Of a stretch of 10,707 nucleotides of DNA, positions 1 to 7,700 are shown piece after piece (within the stretch, counting starts at the first letter, position 1; the number at the start of each line of letters is the position of its first letter). Origin of the DNA: an uncultured Candidatus Competibacteraceae bacterium (GTDB lineage: Bacteria > Pseudomonadota > Gammaproteobacteria > Competibacterales > Competibacteraceae); contig CALMNY010000137.1 in NCBI GenBank assembly GCA_937872125.1, forward strand, positions 1 to 10,707, read 5' to 3'. Below the pieces are notes generated by a model. The model had not been told where the DNA came from, searched no databases, and saw only the letters and a program-made list of their open reading frames with translations. The translations under genes and the position numbers were made by a program.

Positions 1-2122
1 AGTTTTCGTCGCCGCACTCCTCACGGATTTCGATGTTGGCGCCGTCCAGGGTGCCAATGGTGACCGCGCCGTTCATCATGAATTTCATGTTGCCGGTGCC
101 CGAAGCTTCCTTGCCGGCGGTCGAAATCTGCTCAGACAGATCGGTGCCGGGGCAGATCACTTCCATCGCCGAAACCCGGTAGTTGGGCAGGAACGCGATT
201 TTCAACTGGTCGCCGATGTCGGGATCGTTGTTGATGACCCGGGCGACGTTGTTGGTCAACTTGATGATCTGCTTGGCCATGTAATAGCCCGGCGCCGCTT
301 TGCCGCCAATCAGCACGCAGCGCGGCGTCCAGTTGGCGGCATCGCCGCGCTTGATCCGGTCGTACAGGTGGATCACGTGCAGGATGTTGAGCAACTGGCG
401 CTTGTACTCGTGAATGCGCTTGACCTGTACGTCGAACAGGGCGCTGGTGTTGAAGGTGACGCCGCAGTCGGTTTCGACCAGGCTGGCTAGCCGCACCTTG
501 TTGTCCTGCTTGACCTGCCGCCATTTGGCCCGGAATTTCGCATCATCCGCGTAGGGGATCAGCTTGCGCAGTTCGTCCAACTGGGTGATCCAGCCTGGCC
601 CGATCGCGTCGCTGATCAGCGCGTTCAGGCCAGGGTTGCAACTGGCCAGCCAGCGCCGCTGGGTGACGCCGTTGGTCTTGTTGTTGAATTTCTCCGGCCA
701 CAGCTCGTAAAAGTCGCGGAACAATCCCTGCTTGAGCAACTCCGAGTGCAGCGCGGCCACGCCGTTGACCGAAATGCTGCCGATGATGGCCAGATAGGCC
801 ATGCGCACCTGTTGTTCGTAACCTTCCTCGATCAGCGACATATTGCGCTGGCGATCAATGTCGCCGGGCCAGCGGCGCGCGACCTCGGCCAGGAAGCGGG
901 CGTTGATCTCGTAGATGATGTCCAGGATGCGTGGCAACAGTTGCCGGAACAGCCGCACCGGCCAGCGTTCCAGCGCCTCGGGCAGCAGGGTGTGGTTGGT
1001 GTAGGCCATGACTTTGCTGGTGATCGCCCAGGACTGGTCCCATGTCAGCCCGTGCTCGTCCATCAGGATCCGCATCAGTTCCGCCACCGCGATGGTGGGA
1101 TGCGTATCGTTGAGCTGGAAGCAGTTTTTCTCGGCGAACTGGCTGAAATCCTCACCGTGGACCCGCACCCACTGCCGGATCACGTCTTGCAGGCTGGCGG
1201 AGGCCAGGAAATATTGCTGGCGCAGCCGCAGCTCCTTGCCGCTCTCGGTGGCGTCGTTGGGATAGAGGACCATGGTGATGTTTTCCGCCATGTTCTTGGC
1301 GCCCACGGCCTCGGTATAGCTGCCGGAGTTGAAGTCCTCGAAGTCGAATTCGTCCGTCGCCGCCGCCGACCATAGCCGCAGAGTGTTGACCGTACCGTTC
1401 TGGTAGCCGGGAATCGGCACGTCATAGGGCACCGCCAGCACGTCGTGCGTGTCGAGCCAGCGCCAGCCCATCTCGCCATCGGCTTTCAGGTGCGCTTCGG
1501 TGCGGCCGCCAAACTTGACCCGCTGGGTGTATTCGGTGCGCTCCAGTTCCCACAGGTTGCCGCTGCGCAGCCAGTGGTCCGGCTCCTCGACCTGGTAGCC
1601 GTTCTCGATGCGCTGGCGGAACATGCCGTAGGCGTAGCGGATGCCGTAGCCGACCACCGGCAGGCGCAGGGTCGCGCAACTGTCCAGGAAGCAGGCGGCC
1701 AGCCGCCCCAGCCCGCCGTTGCCCAGGCCGGCGTCGTTTTCACACTCGGACAGTTCTTCCAGGGTCAGGCCCAGGTCGTAGAGCGCCTTGCTGACCGGTT
1801 CGGTGAGGCCCAGATTGAGCATGGCGTTGCTGAGCGCCCGCCCCATCAGAAACTCCATGGACAGGTAGTAGGCCCGCCGCACGCCGCTGCCTTCCTCGTA
1901 GGCATAGCGGGTGTTCTTCCAGCGCTCCCAGAGCCGGTCGCGCAGGGTCAGCACCAGCGCTTCGTACATGTAGTAGGCATAGCGGGTATGCCGGTCGCGG
2001 CCCAGCGTGTGACTGAAGTAGTGGCGGAAATCGGCGGCGATGCTCTTGGCGTCCATGCCCAGGGGCGGCAGTTCCGTCAGCCAGGAGGCGGGCGTGCTTC
2101 TTTCCAGGAGTTTGATCGTCAT
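1..2122 (-). CDS. glgP: Glycogen/starch/alpha-glucan phosphorylase, 3' end truncated by window edge
   Basis: Catalyses phosphorolysis of terminal alpha-1,4 linkages in glycogen, releasing glucose-1-phosphate; a cytosolic, PLP-dependent GT35 enzyme. The frame runs open from ATG at 2122 to base 1, giving 707 codons of a family usually 800-840 aa, so roughly the last 100-130 residues are missing. Visible motifs: YYLSMEFLMGR near residue 75, GNGGLGRLAACF near 133, QLNDTHPTIAVAEL in the middle, VKRIHEYKRQ near 567 (phosphate/PLP-contacting basic residues), and the PLP site EASGTGNMKF with the Schiff-base lysine at residue 680 (bases 83-85). This numbering closely matches the animal enzymes. The N-terminus is bacterial-like, without the animal phospho-serine segment. 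The start was chosen because it gives a family-typical N-terminus; the Shine-Dalgarno upstream is weak. It is transcribed away from the rest of the window and preceded by a 245-base leader/intergenic region with a hairpin. Substrate preference (glycogen versus maltodextrin) cannot be told from sequence. Confidence 0.97.
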   Translation of the reverse strand, partial: MTIKLLERSTPASWLTELPPLGMDAKSIAADFRHYFSHTLGRDRHTRYAYYMYEALVLTLRDRLWERWKNTRYAYEEGSGVRRAYYLSMEFLMGRALSNAMLNLGLTEPVSKALYDLGLTLEELSECENDAGLGNGGLGRLAACFLDSCATLRLPVVGYGIRYAYGMFRQRIENGYQVEEPDHWLRSGNLWELERTEYTQRVKFGGRTEAHLKADGEMGWRWLDTHDVLAVPYDVPIPGYQNGTVNTLRLWSAAATDEFDFEDFNSGSYTEAVGAKNMAENITMVLYPNDATESGKELRLRQQYFLASASLQDVIRQWVRVHGEDFSQFAEKNCFQLNDTHPTIAVAELMRILMDEHGLTWDQSWAITSKVMAYTNHTLLPEALERWPVRLFRQLLPRILDIIYEINARFLAEVARRWPGDIDRQRNMSLIEEGYEQQVRMAYLAIIGSISVNGVAALHSELLKQGLFRDFYELWPEKFNNKTNGVTQRRWLASCNPGLNALISDAIGPGWITQLDELRKLIPYADDAKFRAKWRQVKQDNKVRLASLVETDCGVTFNTSALFDVQVKRIHEYKRQLLNILHVIHLYDRIKRGDAANWTPRCVLIGGKAAPGYYMAKQIIKLTNNVARVINNDPDIGDQLKIAFLPNYRVSAMEVICPGTDLSEQISTAGKEASGTGNMKFMMNGAVTIGTLDGANIEIREECGDEN

Positions 2123-2163
2123 GGCGATAGGGTCCGTGAGGTGTGCTTGGGAAATTGGAAACA

Positions 2164-2182
2164 CCCGGCGTCCCAAGCCGGG
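2164..2182. repeat. Perfect 6-bp inverted repeat in the glgP leader
   Basis: CCCGGC at 2164-2169 and GCCGGG at 2177-2182 flank a 7-base loop. The pair lies about 40 bases upstream of the glgP start codon, so it would fold in the glgP mRNA leader if transcription starts upstream of it. There is no U-tract after it on either strand, so it is not a classical terminator. A regulatory role is only a possibility. Confidence 0.4.
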
Positions 2183-2303
2183 CCAGAGAGCTTCGAACAG
2201 ACTTTGGTGGTTTCAGCCGCAAACCGTAGTGTCGGAGTAGGTTATGTGTTGTTTGCCGCGAACCTCATGAACAAAAATAGTCGGCTTGCTTCCAAATGCA
2301 AGG

Positions 2304-2322
2304 CGCCGGCTGAAAGCCGGCG
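2304..2322. repeat. REP-like palindrome (8-bp perfect stem, 3-base loop)
   Basis: CGCCGGCT (2304-2311), loop GAA, AGCCGGCG (2315-2322). It lies 46 bases downstream of the 105-aa minus-strand gene, in non-coding DNA between two minus-strand genes. Neither side carries a T-run, which argues against a simple intrinsic terminator. A GC-rich palindrome with a short loop in this setting resembles repetitive extragenic palindromes. Only one copy is present in the window, so its repeat status is inferred from shape. Confidence 0.45.
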
Positions 2323-2367
2323 ACGAAAGTGCAGCGGGCGTAGCTGGAAATTCCGGCGGGCGCGGCG

Positions 2368-2685
2368 CTAGTCCAGGGAATGGGCGGCCTGTTCGCGGGT
2401 GTAGAAGCAGCCCTGGCGGATGAAACCGGCAATGACGCTGGCCTTGATCGCGGTAATATGGCCGCCGTGATCGCGCCCCTGAACCAGATGATCAGGCAGA
2501 CCGTCCAGCGCGTGAAAAGGCGCTGGACGGCCATCCGCCCAGCACGAGCAATAAACCGCGCCAGTGTCCCGGTCCAGGAAACCGGGGATGAACCCGCGAC
2601 ACTGGTTTTCCGTGCTGACGCCGCCCGTACCGGCGAACAAGTGGTTATCGGCTTTCAGCATTTCAGGTGTAAGCATCCGCGCCAT
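2368..2685 (-). CDS. Conserved-looking hypothetical protein, 105 aa
   Basis: I do not recognise a named family. The 105-aa protein appears soluble, with no signal peptide or membrane segment. Its middle reads GFIPGFLDRDTGAVYCSCWADG, then a stretch containing HALDGLPDHLV, and its end contains KASVIAGFIRQGCFYTREQAA. This looks like a folded domain rather than a random frame: it has Trp, Tyr and several Cys (positions about 29, 46, 48 and 93) with no low-complexity runs. The ATG at 2685 has a good ribosome binding site, GAGGG about 7 bases upstream. The gene is divergent from the glycosyltransferase at 2894 across a 208-base gap and in line with glgP, although 245 bases and two hairpins separate them, so co-transcription with glgP is doubtful. 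The competing plus-strand frame (2380-2754) has no ribosome binding site and is taken as its shadow. Function unknown. Confidence 0.75.
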   Translation of the reverse strand: MARMLTPEMLKADNHLFAGTGGVSTENQCRGFIPGFLDRDTGAVYCSCWADGRPAPFHALDGLPDHLVQGRDHGGHITAIKASVIAGFIRQGCFYTREQAAHSLD

Positions 2686-2763
2686 GATGATGCCCTCACG
2701 CTTGGGTGGATAGAGTCAGTCTGGAATCATCCCCCACAAAAAGTGTATCATTAAAACAACTCT

Positions 2764-2793
2764 TTGTCGAAGAGAAACAGGTTGTTGTATTTT
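2764..2793 (+). promoter_or_regulatory. Candidate sigma70-type promoter for the glycosyltransferase/SDR group
   Basis: TTGTCG at 2764-2769 and TATTTT at 2788-2793 are 18 bases apart, in a locally AT-rich stretch (about 2735-2830) that stands out from the GC-rich surroundings. It lies about 100 bases upstream of the ATG at 2894 and nothing else is encoded between them. The match is by eye to the -35/-10 consensus; the start site is unknown. Confidence 0.35.
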
Positions 2794-2804
2794 AGTCTAG
2801 AAGG

Positions 2805-2828
2805 TTCTGGTCAAACAAACAACCAGAA
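2805..2828. promoter_or_regulatory. Perfect 7-bp inverted repeat, possible operator or leader hairpin
   Basis: TTCTGGT (2805-2811) and ACCAGAA (2822-2828) are separated by an A/C-only 10-base loop. The element sits just downstream of the candidate promoter and 65 bases before the start codon at 2894. This is a position expected for a dimeric repressor site or a 5' leader stem-loop. No known regulator motif is recognised. Confidence 0.35.
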
Positions 2829-2893
2829 ATTGCCATTCAGCCGCCGACGCGCGGTGCGCTTGGGTTCGCAGCGCCAGGCGGGGAGAATTTGGA

Positions 2894-3772
2894 ATGTCCA
2901 TGATTCATCATCTGTACGTCGCCCTGTCCGGGCACGGGTTTGGCCATCTGGCGCAGGTTGCGCCCATCCTGAATGAGTGGCGCCGGCGCTGGCCGGAGGC
3001 GCGGTTGACCCTGCAAAGCGTGTTGCCGGAGACGGTGCTGCGTGAGCGTATCAGCGGCCCATTCAACCTGGTGGTGGGCGCCGCCGATTTTGGCATGGTG
3101 ATGGTGGATGCGCTGGAGGTAAATGTGGCGGCGAGTCTGGCGGCGTATCGGGCTTTTCACGCTGAATGGGCGGCGCGGCTGGCCTGGCAGGAGAACCTGT
3201 TGCGGGAAGCAATGCCGGATGGGCTGCTGGCGGATGTGCCTTACCTGACGCTGGCGGCGGCGGCCCGCCTGAACATCCCGGCGCTGGCGCTGTGTTCGCT
3301 GAACTGGGCGGATATTCTGGCCGGCTATTGCCCGGATGAACCCGATTTGCCCGCCCTGCGCGCGCCGATGCTGGCCGCCTACCATCGCGCCATCGCTTTT
3401 CTGCAACCGACGCCGTCCATGCCGATGCCGGATTTGCGGAATGCGCGCGCCATCGGTCCCGTCGCCGCGCTGGGTCGGGAGCGGCGGGTAGAGATCAACC
3501 GCCGACTTGGGTTGCGCGGGAACGAAACCCTGGTGTTAATGGGACTGGGTGGCGTGGCCATGCGTCCACCGCTGGAAGCCTGGCCGGAATTTCCGGGAGT
3601 GCGCTGGCTGACGCCTCCGGACTGGGACGTGACGCGGCCCGATATGGCGAGTTGGGCGGAACTGGGCGACTGTTCGATGCTGGACCTGATTCGCTCCAGC
3701 GACGTGTTGTTCACCAAACCCGGTTATGGCGCGTTCACCGAGGCGGTCTGCAACGGAACGCGGGTGCTTTAA
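2894..3772 (+). CDS. Predicted glycosyltransferase, C-terminus cut off by an in-frame TAA
   Basis: A 292-aa product resembling GT-B-fold glycosyltransferases (MurG/GT28-like and L-arabinokinase N-domain-like proteins). The N-terminus carries the glycine-rich loop SGHGFGHLAQ (residues 12-21) expected at a nucleotide-sugar enzyme's first Rossmann unit. The second domain starts near residue 210 (ETLVLMGLGG). The stretch DVLFTKPGYGAFTEAVCNGT (270-289) matches the conserved donor-binding region of the C-terminal domain. The frame then stops at TAA 3770-3772, directly after RVL, where relatives would read on through the rest of the C-domain. Translation beyond the stop, in the same frame, continues as a plausible C-terminus up to 4015. 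ATG 2894 was chosen for GGGGAG about 9 bases upstream; ATG 2900 is a possible alternative. Sugar donor and acceptor are unknown. The truncated form probably lacks part of the donor site and may be inactive. Confidence 0.8.
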   Translation: MSMIHHLYVALSGHGFGHLAQVAPILNEWRRRWPEARLTLQSVLPETVLRERISGPFNLVVGAADFGMVMVDALEVNVAASLAAYRAFHAEWAARLAWQENLLREAMPDGLLADVPYLTLAAAARLNIPALALCSLNWADILAGYCPDEPDLPALRAPMLAAYHRAIAFLQPTPSMPMPDLRNARAIGPVAALGRERRVEINRRLGLRGNETLVLMGLGGVAMRPPLEAWPEFPGVRWLTPPDWDVTRPDMASWAELGDCSMLDLIRSSDVLFTKPGYGAFTEAVCNGTRVL

Positions 3773-4015
3773 GTCGAACGCGACGACTGGCCGGAAGAAC
3801 CGTGGCTGAGCGACTGGCTGGCGGAGCAGGGCAACGGCGTCAGAATCAGCCGCCGGCAATTAATAACCGGCGAACTGACTGAGGCGCTGCGGACACTACT
3901 GGACCAGCCGGCCCGGCCACCGCTCGCGCCGACCGGCGTGGATGATGCCGTGAACGGGCTGGAACGCTTACTGGGAATCGCTGCTCCCGGAGAGACGCCA
4001 TGCGCAACATTCTGA
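3773..4015 (+). pseudogene. C-terminal remnant of the glycosyltransferase after the nonsense codon
   Basis: In the same frame as the 2894 gene, 80 sense codons follow the TAA before TGA at 4013-4015. They read VERDDWPEEPWLSDWLAEQG and onward through a leucine-rich helical segment (LTEALRTLLDQP), with gene-like codon use and no early start codon or ribosome binding site. This looks like the missing C-terminal end of the GT-B domain. A single change of TAC or TAT to TAA would explain the break, since aromatic Tyr fits a VLYV-type strand at that point. The restored protein would be 373 aa. The last 16 bases overlap the start of the SDR gene, so translational coupling from the intact gene would have been likely. 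A sequencing error is an equally good explanation. Confidence 0.7.
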
Positions 4016-4740
4016 TTATCGGGGCTACTTCAGCGATTGCCGCAGCAACCGCCCGCCGGTTCGCCGCCGCCGGCGCCCGGTTCTATCTGGTCGGTCGCCA
4101 TGCCGACCGCCTGGCCGCCATCGCCCGCGATCTGGAAATCCGTTCCGGCCAGCCGGTCGCCTTTGAACGCCTCGATCTGGACCTGCTGGACCCGCATCCC
4201 GCCCTGCTGGAGCGGGCTGAACAGGCGCTGGGCGGGATTGACATCGCCTTGATCGCCCACGGCGTGTTGCCTGACCAGAATACCTGTCAGCAGTCGGTAG
4301 CGGCGACGCTGGCGGCCATTCAGACCAACGCGCTGAGCGTGATCAGCCTGGCCACTCTGCTGGCCAATCGCTTTGAGCAGCGCGGACGCGGCGTCCTGAT
4401 CGCCATCGGCTCGGTTGCTGGAGACCGGGGACGGCAGAGCAATTATGTGTACGGGGCAGCCAAGGGCATGGTTGCGCTGTTCTTGCAGGGACTGCGCAAC
4501 CGGCTGAGTGGAAAGGGAATCCAGGTGATCACCATCAAGCCGGGGTTCGTGGATACGCCGATGACGGCGGCGTTTGACCAGAAGGGCCTGCTCTGGGCCA
4601 AACCCGACGCCATCGCCGCCGGTATTGTCACTGCGGTCGAACGGGGCCGCGACGAGGTCTATCTGCCCTGGTTCTGGCGTTGGATCATGTTGATCATCCT
4701 GCATATTCCCGAATGGCTGTTCAAACGGCTCAAGCTCTAA
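4000..4740 (+). CDS. SDR-family oxidoreductase, DprE2-like
   Basis: A 246-aa NAD(P)-dependent short-chain dehydrogenase/reductase. The N-terminal cofactor loop is GATSAIA (8-14), a variant of TGxxxGIG. The catalytic residues are Asn110, Ser138 (IGSVAGDRG) and the YxxxK pair Tyr151/Lys155 (YGAAK). PGFVDTPMT follows at 181-189. The GATSAI loop, the SVAGDRGR segment and a hydrophobic C-terminal stretch (about 224-240, rich in W, I and L) resemble decaprenylphosphoryl-2-keto-ribose reductases (DprE2), which act on polyprenyl-linked sugars at the inner membrane. The C-terminal stretch could bind the membrane. No DprE1-type FAD oxidase partner is in the window, so the substrate is inferred only. 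GGAGAG lies about 5 bases before the ATG. The start overlaps the end of the upstream glycosyltransferase frame by 16 bases, which implies an operon and a role in sugar or glycolipid modification. A general SDR with another substrate remains possible. Confidence 0.9.
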   Translation: MRNILIIGATSAIAAATARRFAAAGARFYLVGRHADRLAAIARDLEIRSGQPVAFERLDLDLLDPHPALLERAEQALGGIDIALIAHGVLPDQNTCQQSVAATLAAIQTNALSVISLATLLANRFEQRGRGVLIAIGSVAGDRGRQSNYVYGAAKGMVALFLQGLRNRLSGKGIQVITIKPGFVDTPMTAAFDQKGLLWAKPDAIAAGIVTAVERGRDEVYLPWFWRWIMLIILHIPEWLFKRLKL

Positions 4741-4793
4741 CGCGGGTTCGAAAGCGGCGATTGCGGCGGCGATAAAATTTAACCGAGGCGTCC

Positions 4794-7700
4794 ATGATAA
4801 AAGCGACCTGGCTGCGTGCTCTCGTGCTGTTTATTTTCCTGGCGTGTGGCGTCCAGGCGATTGCTGCAGCGCCCGGCCCGACGGCCGATCCAGGTTCGGC
4901 AGCGGCAACCCGACCCACGATTGAGCAGGTCCAAGCCAAACTGGCGGCCCTCGCCACCCTCAGCGATTTGCCGGAAAGCGAGCGCACCCAGGCGCGGGAG
5001 TTGTATCAACAGGCGCTTAGCCAGTTGCAGGCGGCGCAAAATTACGCCGACACCCTGGCGTCCTACCAGCAACTCCAGACGTCGGTCTCTCTGGAAACCG
5101 CCCGGTTGCAACAAACCCTGACCAGCGCCCCCCAGCCCGCCCCATCGCCCACGCTGTCCATCGAAAAATTGTCACAACAACTGGCGCAAACCCAAGTCAG
5201 TCTGAGCGATGCCCAGAAGCGGCTGGCCGACTTGGACCAGCAACTGACGGTGCAGCAGGCTCGCCCCAAAAATATCTCGACCGAACTGAGCAGCCTCAAG
5301 CAGCAAGCCGTCGATTTGGAAAACAAACTTCAGTCCGCCGTACCGCCGAATACCACGCTGCTCTTGGCTCAGGCGCGACTGCTGGCGTTGACCACCCAGC
5401 GGCAGGCGCTAAACCAGCAGATCGCCATGCTGGAGCAGGAGCGGCTGAGCTACGATGTCCGTTACGCTCTGCTGAATACCCAGCGGGCGGCGGCGGCGCG
5501 GGAAGTCGAGCAGGCCCAGCTTCAAGCGCAGCAGTTGCAAAACCTGTTGAGCACCCGCCGCCGCGATGAAGCGACTGCGGTGGTGCAGCAGACCGATCAG
5601 GCTACGCAGGAGGCCGCCACCAAACCGGCGGTGATTCAGGCCGCCGCCGCTGAAAACGCCGCCATCAGTCGCCGCTTGGCGGAGCTGGTTCAAAAGAGCA
5701 ATGAATTCGACGACCGCCAGGCGCAAGTCAGCGAGCATCTGGCGCAATTGACGGAACGGATGCGGGGCATCCAGCAACAGCTCGGCATCGCCGGCTTCAG
5801 CGACGCCATCGGACCGGTCCTGCTGGAAGAACGGCGTAGCCTGCCGGACGTCCGCCAGTACCAGCGCGGTGCCAGTGAGCGCCAGCAAGGCATCATCCAG
5901 GCCCGGTTGGCGCAATTCCAGACCGAGGAACAGCTACGTCAAGTCCGGGCGGTCGAGGACAATCTCAAGGAACTGGCCGCCCAATTTGATCCCCACTGGT
6001 CGGAAGCGCAACGACAGGCAGTGCTGGCAGAGTTGCGGCCTTTGCTGGTCGAGCGCCAGCAACTGCTGGAAAAACTGAGCAACGGCTACTCGAACCTGAC
6101 TACCGGCCTGGTGGCGCTGGACGAAGCCCAGCACAAGTTGATTGAGCAGGCCGAACGGTACGGAACCCTGCTGGACCGGCATCTGCTGTGGATTCGCAGC
6201 AGTCCGCGCCCCGACTCGGCGTGGCTGAAGAACCTGGGACAGGCGTTGGACTGGTTGGTGGAGCCAGCTCACTGGGGAGAGGTTTGGCAAAATCTGGGGC
6301 GCGGCGCCCAGAATCAACCGGCGTGGGCGACGCTCGGCGCGCTGGTCTTTTTGGGGTTGCTGTACTATCGCCGCGGGTTGATCAAACGGCTGGGCGAAGG
6401 CGTGGACGCTATCGGTGATGTGCGCCGCGACCGCTTTGGGCTGACCAGCCGTGCTCTGGCGATGACTGTATTGTTGGCGCTGCCCTGGCCCTGGCTGCTG
6501 GGTTGGCTGGCTTGGCTGCTGTACGTTTCCGGCAACGCCGCCGATTTCTCGCGGGGGCTGGGCCTTGGCCTCTTCGCGGGCGCGTTCATGGCCGTGAATA
6601 TTACCTTCCTGCGCCAGCTTTGCCGTCCGCAGGGGGTGGCGATGGCGCATTTCGGCTGGAGCGAAGCCGGTTGCCGGTTGCTGCGCCGCCATCTCAACTG
6701 GTTTCTGTGGATTGGGCCGCTGGGTCCGATCATTGTCGGGCTTTGCGAAATGCAGCCCGATACGCTCTACAGCGATACCCTGGGACGGCTGGCGTTTTCC
6801 ATCAGTTCGCTGGCGCTGGTCGCGGTGCTCTGGCGGGTGCTGGATCCACGCCAGGCGTTGCTTGCCGGTCTGGCGGCTGCTCAGGCCGGCGCAACCTGGC
6901 GGTCACGTTACCTGTGGTATCCCCTGATCGTCGGGATCAGCGTGCTGGTCGTTTTGCTGGCGTTGGTCGGCTACTACTACACGGCGATGCAGTTGCGCGG
7001 CCGTATGGTGTTAACGGGCTGGTTGCTGCTGGGGGCGGTGATCCTGGTCAATCTGTTTCTGCGCTGGCTCAACATCAGCCAGCGTCGCCTGGCCCTGCAA
7101 CACGCCCTCGCCAGGCGCGAAGCGCAGTTGGCCGCCCGCGCCAGCAAGGACGCCGTACCAGCCTCTGGAGAGGGGGCGCCGGAAATCCTCAACTTGCCGA
7201 ACCTGGATTTAACCACCATCAGCGCGCAGACCCGCAGTCTGATGAGTCTGACCGTGTTGCTGGGGCTGGGCTTTGGCCTGTGGCAAATCTGGGGGGGACT
7301 GATTCCCGCCTTTTCCATCCTCAACGAGATCACCCTTTGGCACCAAACCGTGCAGACTGCCGGGGGCGTGCAGGTTGCCGACATCACCCTGGGGAGCATT
7401 GTCATCGCCGGGGCGTTACTGGTGCTAATCGGTTTTTTGGCCCGCAACCTGCCCGGTGTGCTGGAACTGGTGGTGCTGCAACCGTTGGCGGTGGACCCTG
7501 GCAACCGCAGCGCCATCATCACGATCAGCCGTTATCTGATCATTGCGGTCGGGCTGGTGACGGCGCTGGACATCATCGGCATCGGCTGGAATCAGGTGCA
7601 ATGGCTGGTCGCGGCCCTCGGCTTGGGCCTGGGGTTTGGCCTGAAGGAGATTTTCAGCAATTTCTTTTCCGGCGTGATCCTGCTGCTGGAGCGGCCGATC

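Noticed and set aside
2219..2256. Inverted repeat GCAAAC / GTTTGC with a 26-base spacer
   Set aside because: Arms are only 6 bp with a long spacer, and many such pairs are expected by chance.
1445..2371. A 308-codon plus-strand frame opposite glgP
   Set aside because: It mirrors glgP codons and then runs on into non-coding DNA; no ribosome binding site or motif. The same applies to the frame at 746-1375.
2764..2976. A 70-codon plus-strand ORF overlapping the glycosyltransferase start
   Set aside because: No ribosome binding site, it covers the promoter-like AT-rich region, and it overlaps the recognised N-terminus of the glycosyltransferase in another phase.
4810..4870. Possible lipoprotein signal (FLAC) in the channel's N-terminus
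   Set aside because: The residues before the Cys do not fit the lipobox well, and MscK/MscM proteins use signal peptidase I sites such as the IAAA seen a few residues later.
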